From the NCBI RefSeq assembly GCF_030252345.1, contig NZ_CP126980.1, positions 1 through 64,000 on the forward strand: a stretch of 64,000 bases of DNA, written 5' to 3'. The notes beneath the pieces were generated by a model, which ran no database searches, had not been told where the DNA came from, and saw only the letters and a program-made list of their open reading frames with translations. The position numbers and the translations under genes are program-made. This stretch comes from Actinoplanes oblitus (GTDB lineage: Bacteria > Actinomycetota > Actinomycetes > Mycobacteriales > Micromonosporaceae). This document shows, piece after piece, positions 28,801-36,541 of this stretch (positions are counted from its first letter, which is position 1; every line of letters starts with the position of its first letter).

Positions 28801-30135
28801 ATGATCGAGTCGTTGCTCGTCGCGAACCGGGGCGAGATCGCCCGCCGGATCATCCGCACCGCCAACCGTCTGGGTATCCGCACGATCGCGGTGTATTCCG
28901 AGGCCGACGCCGACCTCCCGTTCGTCGCGGAGGCCGACGAGGCCGTGTGCATCGGGCCGGCCAACCCGGCGCAGAGCTACCGCAACGCCGACGCGATCCT
29001 GGCGGCCGCCAAGGAGCGCAAGGCCGAGGCGATCCACCCGGGGTACGGCTTCCTGAGTGAGAACGCGGCCTTCGCGCGTACCGTCGCATCAAGCGGTCTG
29101 GTGTGGGTCGGACCCGGCGCCGACGCGATCACCGCGATGGGCGACAAGATCAATGCTCGCAATCTGATGGCCGCGGCCGGCGTGCCGGTCGCGCCCGGCA
29201 CCGCCGAACCGGTCGCCGACGCCGACGCCGCGATCGCGGCGGCCGAGACGATCGGCTACCCGGTGATGGTCAAGGCCGCTGCCGGCGGCGGCGGGATGGG
29301 CATGGGTGTCGCGACCGACGAGGCGGCCCTGCGCACCGAGCTCGGCAAGGTGCAGGCGTTCGCCGAGCGGATGTTCGGTGACGGATCGGTGCTGCTGGAG
29401 CGCTACTTCCCCCGGGTACGCCACGTCGAGGTGCAGATCCTCGGCCTGGCCGACGGGCGGGTGATCGCGCTGTCCGAGCGGGAGTGCTCGGTGCAGCGCC
29501 GCAACCAGAAGCTGGTCGAGGAGGCGCCGTCCCCAGCGGTCGGCCCGGAGCTGCGGGAGCGGATGTTGCAGGCCGCGGTCAAGGCCGGTGAGGCGGTCGG
29601 CTACCGCAACGCGGGCACTGTGGAGTGTCTGCTCGACCCGGCCACCGGCGAGTTCTTCTTCCTGGAGATGAACACCCGGCTGCAGGTCGAGCACCCGATC
29701 ACCGAGCTGATCCACGGCATCGACCTGGTGGAGCTGCAGCTGCGGATCGCCAGCGGCGAGGACGTGACGGTGAACCCGGACACGGCCGGGCACGCCATCG
29801 AGCTGCGGATCAACGCGGAGGACCCGAAGCGCTTCCTTCCCGGCCCCGGCAAGATCACCACCTGGGTCGAGCCGGCGGGCGCCCGTGTCGACTCCGGCTA
29901 CACCTCGGGCAACACGGTCACCCCGTCCTACGACTCGCTGATGGCGAAACTGATCGTCACCGGTACCGATCGTGCGGACGCGCTGGCCAAGGCCCGCGCC
30001 GCGGTCGCCGGATTCGAGATCGCCGGCCCGAAGAACAACCTGCCGTTCTTCGCCGAGCTGCTGGAGAACGAGGAGTTCCTCTCCGGCGACTACGACACCG
30101 CGATCATCAGCCGGATGCGGAACGGGGTGAAGTGA
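28801..30135 (+). CDS. Acyl-CoA carboxylase alpha subunit, biotin carboxylase only
   Basis: It carboxylates biotin using ATP and bicarbonate for an acyl-CoA carboxylase, here probably methylcrotonyl-CoA carboxylase of leucine breakdown. The 444-aa protein starts MIESLLVANRGEIARRIIRT. It has the ATP-grasp Gly-rich loop KAAAGGGGMGMGV near residue 160, ERECSVQRRNQKLVEEAPSPA and EMNTRLQVEHPITELI. It ends where the biotin carboxylase domain ends: the BT and biotin-carrier (BCCP) domains of the usual roughly 650-aa subunit are absent. No AMKM biotin-attachment protein is seen nearby, so a free BCCP must be encoded elsewhere. It overlaps the lyase gene by one base. Confidence 0.93.
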   Translation: MIESLLVANRGEIARRIIRTANRLGIRTIAVYSEADADLPFVAEADEAVCIGPANPAQSYRNADAILAAAKERKAEAIHPGYGFLSENAAFARTVASSGLVWVGPGADAITAMGDKINARNLMAAAGVPVAPGTAEPVADADAAIAAAETIGYPVMVKAAAGGGGMGMGVATDEAALRTELGKVQAFAERMFGDGSVLLERYFPRVRHVEVQILGLADGRVIALSERECSVQRRNQKLVEEAPSPAVGPELRERMLQAAVKAGEAVGYRNAGTVECLLDPATGEFFFLEMNTRLQVEHPITELIHGIDLVELQLRIASGEDVTVNPDTAGHAIELRINAEDPKRFLPGPGKITTWVEPAGARVDSGYTSGNTVTPSYDSLMAKLIVTGTDRADALAKARAAVAGFEIAGPKNNLPFFAELLENEEFLSGDYDTAIISRMRNGVK

Positions 30136-31013
30136 TGACCTTCATCAGTATTCGCGAGGTCGCGCCCCGCGACGGCCTGCAGAACGAGGACCCGGTCCCC
30201 ACCGACGGCAAGGTCGAGCTGATCGACGCGCTCGGCCGGACCGGCGTGCGGAGGATCGAGGCGGTCTCCTTCGTGCACCCCAAGGCCATCCCGCAGATGG
30301 CCGACGCCGACGAGGTCTGGTCGCGGATCACCCGTGAGCCGGGCGTCAGGTACTCCGCGCTGATCCCGAACACCAGGGGCGCGCAGCGCGCCTTGGCCGC
30401 CGGGTTCCGGGAGATCGAGGTGGTGGTCTCGGCCAGCGACACCCACAACCGGCGCAACCTCAACCGCTCCACCGACGAGTCGCTCGACGACATCGCCGGG
30501 CTGATCCCGCTGGTGCACGACGCCGGCGGAACCCTCGAGGTGATCGTCGCGACGAGCTTCGGCTGCCCCTACGAGGGTGACATCGCGCCCGAACGGGTGG
30601 CCGGCATCGTCTCGCGGGTGCGCGCCGACGGCGCGGACCGGATCGCGTTCGGCGACACCACCGGGATGGCGACCCCGCGCCGGGTCCGCGACCTGCTTTC
30701 CGAGGTACGCCCGGACCTCCTGCACTTCCACAACACCCGTGGTACCGGACTGGCCAACATCGTCACCGCCCTGGAGCTCGGGGTGGTCGAGTTCGACGCG
30801 AGCGCCGGCGGGCTGGGCGGCTGCCCGTACGCCCCCGGGGCGTCCGGCAACGTCGCCACCGAGGAGGTCGTGCACATGCTGCACGACATGGGCTTCGACA
30901 CCGGCATCGACCTCGATCGGTTGATCGAGGCCGCCGAACTGGCCGAACGTCTGGTCGGGCGTCCCCTTCCGTCGGGTGTTCTGCGAGCCGGGCCGCGTAC
31001 CCGTCTGGTGTGA
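30135..31013 (+). CDS. hmgL: Hydroxymethylglutaryl-CoA lyase
   Basis: It cleaves HMG-CoA to acetoacetate and acetyl-CoA, the last step of leucine degradation. The 292-aa TIM barrel has the opening motif REVAPRDGLQNE with catalytic Arg-Asp, EAVSFVHPKAIPQMADAD, FGDTTGMATP, HFHNTRGTG (metal-binding His pair) and the signature GGLGGCPYAPGASGNVATE with catalytic Cys near residue 235. Start ATG 30135 shares one base with the preceding stop (TGATG), so translation is coupled to the biotin carboxylase. Confidence 0.93.
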   Translation: MTFISIREVAPRDGLQNEDPVPTDGKVELIDALGRTGVRRIEAVSFVHPKAIPQMADADEVWSRITREPGVRYSALIPNTRGAQRALAAGFREIEVVVSASDTHNRRNLNRSTDESLDDIAGLIPLVHDAGGTLEVIVATSFGCPYEGDIAPERVAGIVSRVRADGADRIAFGDTTGMATPRRVRDLLSEVRPDLLHFHNTRGTGLANIVTALELGVVEFDASAGGLGGCPYAPGASGNVATEEVVHMLHDMGFDTGIDLDRLIEAAELAERLVGRPLPSGVLRAGPRTRLV

Positions 31014-31164
31014 TTTTCCGATCCGATTCCCGCGATCATTTTTCTGATTTGCTCGCGTGACTTTCCGCTCGCTCACGTCGTTACCAATACCGAGTGGCCG
31101 ATATCGCCTGATCTCACCAATAGAGGTCGGGCAGTCATGCGGCCGACGACGAGGGGTGGATCCG

Positions 31165-32127
31165 ATGGCGGGCTGGAGGGTCGAGCGCACGCCGCGCACG
31201 GCGTCCCGCTCCGTGCCGGCCACCCCCGGCAGCTCCTCGCTCATGCCGCCCCACAGCCAGGGGGCGGAGCGGCGGTCGGAGCGCCGCGCCGGACGTGCCG
31301 GTTCCCGGTGGGTCCTGCGAGCACTCGTCGTCGGTGGCCTGGCCGGAGCGGCCTGGCTGCTCACCGGTGCCGCCGCGCACGCCGCCGGCCCCGAGCCCGA
31401 GCCGATCACCGGCACCTGGCTCGGAGCCGCGACGGAGTCCGGAGCCGTGACGGAGTTCGCGGCCGTGACGGACTTCGAGGCCGTGACGCGGGACGTGTCG
31501 CGGGCGACCGGCACCGAATCCGTGGTCGGCGAACTCCTGAAGGCGGCCGTCCAGCCGCTGGAGTCCGCACCCGAGATCCCGCCGTACGACTCCTCGGCAG
31601 GGGAGCCCCTCGACGAGGCGCTGCCGCCGGCGGCCGCTCCGCTGCGTACCAGCAGCGAGGACGCGGACGACGAGAAGCAGCCCGCCGCCGAGGTGCGCGA
31701 GGCTGAATCCACGGCCCAGCCCGCCCGGCCCGCCGCGAAGCGGGCGATCAGGGCGGGCGGGGACAAGGCGAGTGGGAGCACCCGGGCCACGCGGAACCGG
31801 GCCGGCGTGACACCGGTCCGGCGTCTCAAGGCCCACTCCCGATCGCATCTCCATCGGCATGCCCCGGTCGCCCGGCCGGTTGCGCCGGAGAGGCTCCGGG
31901 AGGACGTGCCCGGCGGTGACGGACCCGCGCCCGCGCGGACGAACCTCGGGGCAGTCAGCGGTATCCCGGCCGGTAGCGGCTCGGGAGGTTCCTCGGAGAC
32001 CGGCTCGTCGGCCGTTCTCCCGTCCGGGATCGCGAACGGCCCGGTGGCCTGCCACCGCTGCCCGATCGCACCCGATGTCGACGCCCGGCGCAACGACGCC
32101 GAGGCGCCGACCGTCTCACCTGACTAG
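31165..32127 (+). CDS. Hypothetical secreted or membrane-anchored protein
   Basis: No family is recognised. The 320-aa product begins with a basic Arg/Ser-rich segment of about 50 residues, then one hydrophobic helix RWVLRALVVGGLAGAAWLLTGAAAHAA that resembles a late signal peptide or anchor. The rest is low-complexity Ala/Pro/Glu/Ser/Arg sequence (repeats such as GAVTEFAAVTDFEAVT). It includes a His/Arg-rich stretch SHLHRHAPVA, and a Cys pair (VACHRCP) lies near the C-terminus. ATG 31165 has GAGGGGTGG upstream. It directly precedes the chaplin-like gene on the same strand, so the pair may act together at the cell surface. Confidence 0.65.
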   Translation: MAGWRVERTPRTASRSVPATPGSSSLMPPHSQGAERRSERRAGRAGSRWVLRALVVGGLAGAAWLLTGAAAHAAGPEPEPITGTWLGAATESGAVTEFAAVTDFEAVTRDVSRATGTESVVGELLKAAVQPLESAPEIPPYDSSAGEPLDEALPPAAAPLRTSSEDADDEKQPAAEVREAESTAQPARPAAKRAIRAGGDKASGSTRATRNRAGVTPVRRLKAHSRSHLHRHAPVARPVAPERLREDVPGGDGPAPARTNLGAVSGIPAGSGSGGSSETGSSAVLPSGIANGPVACHRCPIAPDVDARRNDAEAPTVSPD

Positions 32128-32379
32128 TGATGGTCCCCGACGGCGTTCATTGAGCGGCCGTCGCACCAGGACCGGCGATTCCCGAACCGTTTGCGTACAA
32201 GCGGCGAATCGCACGGCGTCCTGAGAAACCACACCGCTATGGGCGCACGTCGACGAGCGGAGTCAGGGCCGGATAAATACGAGCCAGGGCACCGCTGCGC
32301 CCAGAATCCAGTTCCGGAACAGCCAATTGAATAAGCGGAAAATCCTTGCTGACCATTTTTGAAAGGCATCTCTTTCCTC

Positions 32380-33633
32380 ATGAAGAAGACGTGGGTTCGT
32401 AAGACGCTGAGCGTCGGGATCATGGCTGCCGGCGCTCTGCTCATGGCGCCCGCCGCGGCCCAGGCCGGGTTCGCGCCGTCGGCGGCCGGCCAGGACGGCG
32501 TCACGCAGTTCTCCTCCAGCAACCTCGGCGCCCTCAACGGCACCCAGTTCGCCGCCCCGATCACCGCGCCGATCAACATGAACGGCAACGCCATCGCGCT
32601 CGGCGGCATCTCCCGGGCCACCGGCGCCGGGGTCAACCGGGTCGTCGAGGGCGGCCAGCACTCGCGTGGCGGCAACGACATCACCCAGCGTTCGGCCGGC
32701 AACGTCGGTTTCCTGAACGGCACCCAGATCGCCGTGCCGGTCACCGTGCCGATCAACCAGAACGGCAACGCCGACAGCCTGTTCGGCATCAGCGACGCGA
32801 GCGGCAGCGGCGTGAACCACGTCCAGGAGCACAGCCGGGTCGCCGGTGGCGGCTGGAACGACGGGATCAACCAGGCCACCGGTGGCAACGTCGGTTTCCT
32901 GAACGGCACCCAGATCGCCGTGCCGATCACCATCCCGATCAACCAGTGCGGCAACGCGACCTCGTTCTTCGGGGTCTCCCAGGCGCGCGGCGTCTGCGGC
33001 AACTTCGTCGGCGGCGACAGCGGCCGGACCTTCCGGGTCGAGGGGCAGCGCCGGGTCGTGCACACCGGCGGTGGCTGGGACAACGGCGTCAACCAGAGCA
33101 GCTTCGGCAACATCGGGTTCCTCAACGGCTCGCAGTACGCCGCGCCGGTCATCGCCCCGATCAACGCCTGCGGCAACTCGCTGAGCGGCCTGCTCGGCAC
33201 GTCCAGCTCCCAGGCGTTCTGCGTGAACCGGATCGGTGGCAGCGACGACCGGATCTGGGTGAAGAAGCCGCACCACGGGCACAAGGGTGACCAGGGTGGC
33301 GACGTCCAGGGCGACGACGGCTACGACGGCGACGACTGCACCAAGAAGTGCGACGACGACGACACCGGCGACGTGCGCGGCGACCACGGCTACAACGGCG
33401 AGGCCCCGGCCGTGAACGACGACAACGGCTACGGCGACGTCAAGGGCGACGACAACGGCTACGACAACGACGAGGCCCCGGCCGACGTCAAGGACGACAA
33501 CAAGGGCTACGGCGACGTCAGCCCGGACAAGTACGGCGACAAGACCGGCGGCCGCAAGTCGGTCGAGAGCACCGCGGTCAACAGCCTGACCGGCAGCCTG
33601 GGTGGCCTGGACCTGCTCAACACCCTGCGCTGA
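32380..33633 (+). CDS. Chaplin-like surface protein with four repeats and acidic tail
   Basis: This is a secreted 417-aa protein. A signal peptide (MKKTWVRKTLSVGIMAAGALL to AAAQA) is followed by four repeats of about 60-75 residues. Their cores begin near residues 52, 112, 174 and 248 and read LNG(T/S)Q-x-A-x-P(I/V)-x-x-PIN-x-x-GN. This resembles the chaplin core of aerial actinomycetes (GN-x-x-x-x-P-x-x-x-PVN-x-CGN). Repeats 3 and 4 keep the chaplin Cys pair (INQCGN to VCGN; INACGN to FCVN); repeats 1 and 2 lack it. Next comes a basic KKPHHGHK linker and an Asp/Gly-rich tail with GDV-x-GD-x-GY units and a Cys pair. No LPXTG-type sorting signal is seen. ATG 32380 is preferred over TTG 32359. 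Function is inferred only. Confidence 0.78.
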   Translation: MKKTWVRKTLSVGIMAAGALLMAPAAAQAGFAPSAAGQDGVTQFSSSNLGALNGTQFAAPITAPINMNGNAIALGGISRATGAGVNRVVEGGQHSRGGNDITQRSAGNVGFLNGTQIAVPVTVPINQNGNADSLFGISDASGSGVNHVQEHSRVAGGGWNDGINQATGGNVGFLNGTQIAVPITIPINQCGNATSFFGVSQARGVCGNFVGGDSGRTFRVEGQRRVVHTGGGWDNGVNQSSFGNIGFLNGSQYAAPVIAPINACGNSLSGLLGTSSSQAFCVNRIGGSDDRIWVKKPHHGHKGDQGGDVQGDDGYDGDDCTKKCDDDDTGDVRGDHGYNGEAPAVNDDNGYGDVKGDDNGYDNDEAPADVKDDNKGYGDVSPDKYGDKTGGRKSVESTAVNSLTGSLGGLDLLNTLR

Positions 33634-33650
33634 TCTTCGGCACCACCACG

Positions 33651-33683
33651 ACGGGAGCCCTCGCGATCCGCGGGGGCTCCCGT
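33651..33683 (+). terminator. Terminator after the chaplin-like gene
   Basis: ACGGGAGCCC (33651-33660) pairs perfectly with GGGCTCCCGT (33674-33683), with further CGCG pairing possible in the loop. It ends where the accD -35 element begins. Confidence 0.72.
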
Positions 33684-33723
33684 TGCCGTTCGTCCACGTT
33701 CTGGGATAACCTAACGATCGTTA
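33683..33723 (+). promoter_or_regulatory. accD promoter with palindromic operator
   Basis: A -35-like TTGCCG (33683-33688) and -10 candidates GATAAC (33705-33710) or TAACCT (33707-33712) are followed by the perfect palindrome TAACGATCGTTA (33712-33723). A repressor there would cover the -10 and start site. The palindrome is related to the site before the tetR gene. Confidence 0.6.
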
Positions 33724-33752
33724 AAGTTGGCGACCCGAGCGGGGGAGAGTCG

Positions 33753-35276
33753 ATGGACGGTGACGCGCTGGCGCAGGTCCGCAAGCGGGTGCTGGCCGGT
33801 GGCGCGGAGCGGTACCACGCGGCGAACGCGGCGAAGGGCAAGCTCTTCGCCCGGGAGCGGATCGCACTGCTGGCCGACGAGGGTTCGTTCGTCGAGGACG
33901 GCCTCTACGCCAACAGTCTGGCCGACGGACTGCCCGCCGATGGGGTGATCACCGGAGTCGCCCGGATCGACGGGCGCGACGTCTGCGTGATGGCCAACGA
34001 CTCCACGGTCAAGGCCGGCTCGTGGGGCGCCCGGACGGTGGAGAAGATCGTCCGCGTCATCGAGCGGGCGTACCAGACCGGCGTTCCGATGATCTACCTG
34101 GTCGACTCGGCCGGCGCGCGGATCACCGACCAGGTCGACCTCTTCCCCGGTCGCCGCGGCGCCGGCAAGATCTTCCACACGCAGGTCCGGGCCTCCGGCT
34201 CGATCCCGCAGATCTGCGCGCTGTTCGGCCCGTCCGCCGCCGGCGGCGCCTACATCCCGGCCTTCTGCGACGTGGTCGCCATGGTCGAGGGCAACGCCAG
34301 CATGTACCTCGGCTCCGACCGCATGGTCGAGATGGTCACCGGGGAGAAGACCACGCTCGAGGCGATGGGCGGGGCCCGGGTGCACTGCGCCGAGTCGGGT
34401 GTCGGCCACTTCCTCTGCAAGACCGAGCAGGACGCGCTCGACGTCGTCCGCACCTATCTGTCCTATGTGCCGCAGAACTGGACGCAGCGCCCGCCCGCCC
34501 GGTCCGCCGTGGCAGCGTCCGGAGCCGACCTCGGCGTGCTGGTCCCGGCCAGCGAGCGGCAGGCGTTCGACATGCGCAAGTACATCAAGGGCCTGGTCGA
34601 CGAGGGCTCCTTCTTCGAGATCCAGGCGCTGTGGGCCCGCGAGTTGACCGTCGGTTTCGCCCGGCTCGACGGCGAGGTGGTCGGCGTCCTCGGCAACAAC
34701 TCGATGTTCAAGGGCGGCGTGCTCTTCGTCGACTCGGCCGACAAGGCGAGCCGGTTCGTGCAGCTCTGCGACGCCTTCAACATCCCGCTGCTGTTCCTGA
34801 CCGACGTGCCCGGCTTCATGGTCGGCTCGGCGGTGGAGAAACAGGGCATCATCCGGCACGGCGCCAAGATGATCACCGCGATCTCCGAGGCCACGGTGCC
34901 GAAGGTCTGCGTGGTGGTGCGCAAGGCGTACGGCGCCGGGCTCTACGCGATGGCCGGTCCCGGGTTCGAGCCGGACGCCACCATCGCGCTGCCCACCGCG
35001 AAGATCGCGGTGATGGGCGCCGAGGCCGCGGTGAACGCGGTCTACGCCAACAAGATCGCGGCGATCGAGGACCCGGACGAGCGGGCCGCCTTCGTCGCCG
35101 AGCGCCGCGCCGAGTACGAGCGCGACATCGACATCATGCGGCTGGCCAGCGAGCTGGTCGTGGACGCCGTGGTGGAGCCCGGCGACCTGCGCGGTGAGCT
35201 GATCCGGCGGTTCGCCGCCGCGCGCGGCAAGGATCGCGCGTTCTCCCGCCGTCGTCACGGCGTCACTCCGGTCTAG
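33753..35276 (+). CDS. accD: Acyl-CoA carboxylase beta subunit (carboxyltransferase)
   Basis: It transfers the carboxyl group from biotin to an acyl-CoA. The 507-aa carboxyltransferase begins MDGDALAQVRKRVLAGGAERYH. It has the crotonase-fold oxyanion segments SAGARITDQVDLFPGRRGAGKIF and FGPSAAGGAYIPAFCD in the N-domain, and FLTDVPGFMVGSAVEKQGIIRHGAK and RKAYGAGLYAMAGPGFEPDA in the C-domain. The early ARERIALLADEGSF is typical of MCC/PCC beta subunits. Gene context (HMG-CoA lyase, acyl-CoA dehydrogenase) favours methylcrotonyl-CoA. The ATG has GGGGGAGAG upstream. It is 2.7 kb away from its alpha partner because two surface-protein genes intervene. Confidence 0.94.
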   Translation: MDGDALAQVRKRVLAGGAERYHAANAAKGKLFARERIALLADEGSFVEDGLYANSLADGLPADGVITGVARIDGRDVCVMANDSTVKAGSWGARTVEKIVRVIERAYQTGVPMIYLVDSAGARITDQVDLFPGRRGAGKIFHTQVRASGSIPQICALFGPSAAGGAYIPAFCDVVAMVEGNASMYLGSDRMVEMVTGEKTTLEAMGGARVHCAESGVGHFLCKTEQDALDVVRTYLSYVPQNWTQRPPARSAVAASGADLGVLVPASERQAFDMRKYIKGLVDEGSFFEIQALWARELTVGFARLDGEVVGVLGNNSMFKGGVLFVDSADKASRFVQLCDAFNIPLLFLTDVPGFMVGSAVEKQGIIRHGAKMITAISEATVPKVCVVVRKAYGAGLYAMAGPGFEPDATIALPTAKIAVMGAEAAVNAVYANKIAAIEDPDERAAFVAERRAEYERDIDIMRLASELVVDAVVEPGDLRGELIRRFAAARGKDRAFSRRRHGVTPV

Positions 35277-35293
35277 AAGACAGGTGATCGGCA

Positions 35294-36451
35294 ATGGTGG
35301 ATTTCCGGCTCGACGCCGACTTGGCAGAGCTGCGCGACAACGTCCGGCGCTTCGCCCGCGAGCAGATGGCTCCGGTGATCGCCGAGCATTATGAGAACAA
35401 GACTTTTCCGTACGATCTGGTCCGCCAGATGGGCGCCATGGGCCTCTTCGGCCTGCCCTTCCCGGAGCAGTTCGGCGGCATGGGCGGTGACTACTTCGCC
35501 CTCTGCATCGCCCTCGAAGAGCTGGCCAGAGTGGACAGTTCGGTGGCGATCACGCTGGAGGCCGCGGTCTCGCTCGGCGCCATGCCGATCTTCCGGTTCG
35601 GCACCGACGCCCAGCGCAAGCAGTGGCTGCCTCAGCTGACCAGTGGCGAGGCCCTGGGCGCGTTCGGTCTCACCGAGCCGGGCTCCGGGTCGGACGCGGC
35701 CGGCATCAAGACCCGCGCGGTGCTCGACGAGTCGACGAACGAGTGGGTGATCAACGGCTCCAAGGCGTTCATCACCAACTCCGGCACCGACATCACGGTG
35801 CTGGTCACGGTGATGGCGGTGACCGGGACGAACCCGGACGGCAGCCACGAGCTTTCGACGATCATCGTGCCGTCCGGCACCCCGGGCTTCACCGTCGCGC
35901 CCGGCTACTCCAAGGTCGGCTGGTGTGCCTCGGACACCCACGAGCTGGCCTTCGACGACGTCCGGGTGCCGGCTGACAATCTGCTCGGCGAGCGCGGCCG
36001 CGGGTTCGCCCAGTTCCTGCGGATCCTCGACGAGGGCCGGATCGCGATCGCCGCCCTCTCCGTCGGCCTGGCCCAGGGCTGTGTCGACGAGTCGGTGGCG
36101 TACGCGAAGCAGCGCACCGCCTTCGGCCGCCCGATCGGTGACAACCAGGCCGTGCAGTTCCTGATCGCGGACATGGACCTGCGCGCGCACGTGGCCCGGC
36201 TCGGCTACTACGACGCCGCCGCCCGGATGCTGGCCGGCGAGGACTTCAAGCGGTACGCCGCGATCGCCAAGCTGAACGCCAGCAACGCCGCCATGGAGAA
36301 CAGCCGGTACGCCACCCAGGTGCACGGCGGCTACGGCTTCATGAACGAGTCGGCGGTCGGTCGTTTCTACCGGGATGCCAAGATCCTCGAGGTCGGCGAG
36401 GGCACCTCGGAGGTGCAGCGGATGCTGATCGCCCGCGGTCTGGGCCTGTAG
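35294..36451 (+). CDS. Acyl-CoA dehydrogenase, probably isovaleryl-CoA type
   Basis: This FAD enzyme introduces the alpha-beta double bond into an acyl-CoA and passes electrons to ETF. The 385-aa protein has the family signatures GAFGLTEPGSGSDAAG near residue 119 and QVHGGYGFMNESAVGRFYRDAKILEVGEGTSEVQ near the C-terminus. The latter segment contains the catalytic-base position used by most short-chain dehydrogenases (YRDAKILEVGEGT with Glu). It begins 17 bp after accD and is probably co-transcribed. Isovaleryl-CoA is inferred as substrate from the leucine-degradation neighbours. An enoyl-CoA hydratase for the pathway is not in the cluster. Confidence 0.92.
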   Translation: MVDFRLDADLAELRDNVRRFAREQMAPVIAEHYENKTFPYDLVRQMGAMGLFGLPFPEQFGGMGGDYFALCIALEELARVDSSVAITLEAAVSLGAMPIFRFGTDAQRKQWLPQLTSGEALGAFGLTEPGSGSDAAGIKTRAVLDESTNEWVINGSKAFITNSGTDITVLVTVMAVTGTNPDGSHELSTIIVPSGTPGFTVAPGYSKVGWCASDTHELAFDDVRVPADNLLGERGRGFAQFLRILDEGRIAIAALSVGLAQGCVDESVAYAKQRTAFGRPIGDNQAVQFLIADMDLRAHVARLGYYDAAARMLAGEDFKRYAAIAKLNASNAAMENSRYATQVHGGYGFMNESAVGRFYRDAKILEVGEGTSEVQRMLIARGLGL

Positions 36452-36541
36452 CCGCCGCGAGTCGCAAACCCCGTAGTCCACTTCCCGACAAACCGGGCTT
36501 TCGGGTTCACCCCGATCGATTGTGGTGCCTATTTTCGCAGC

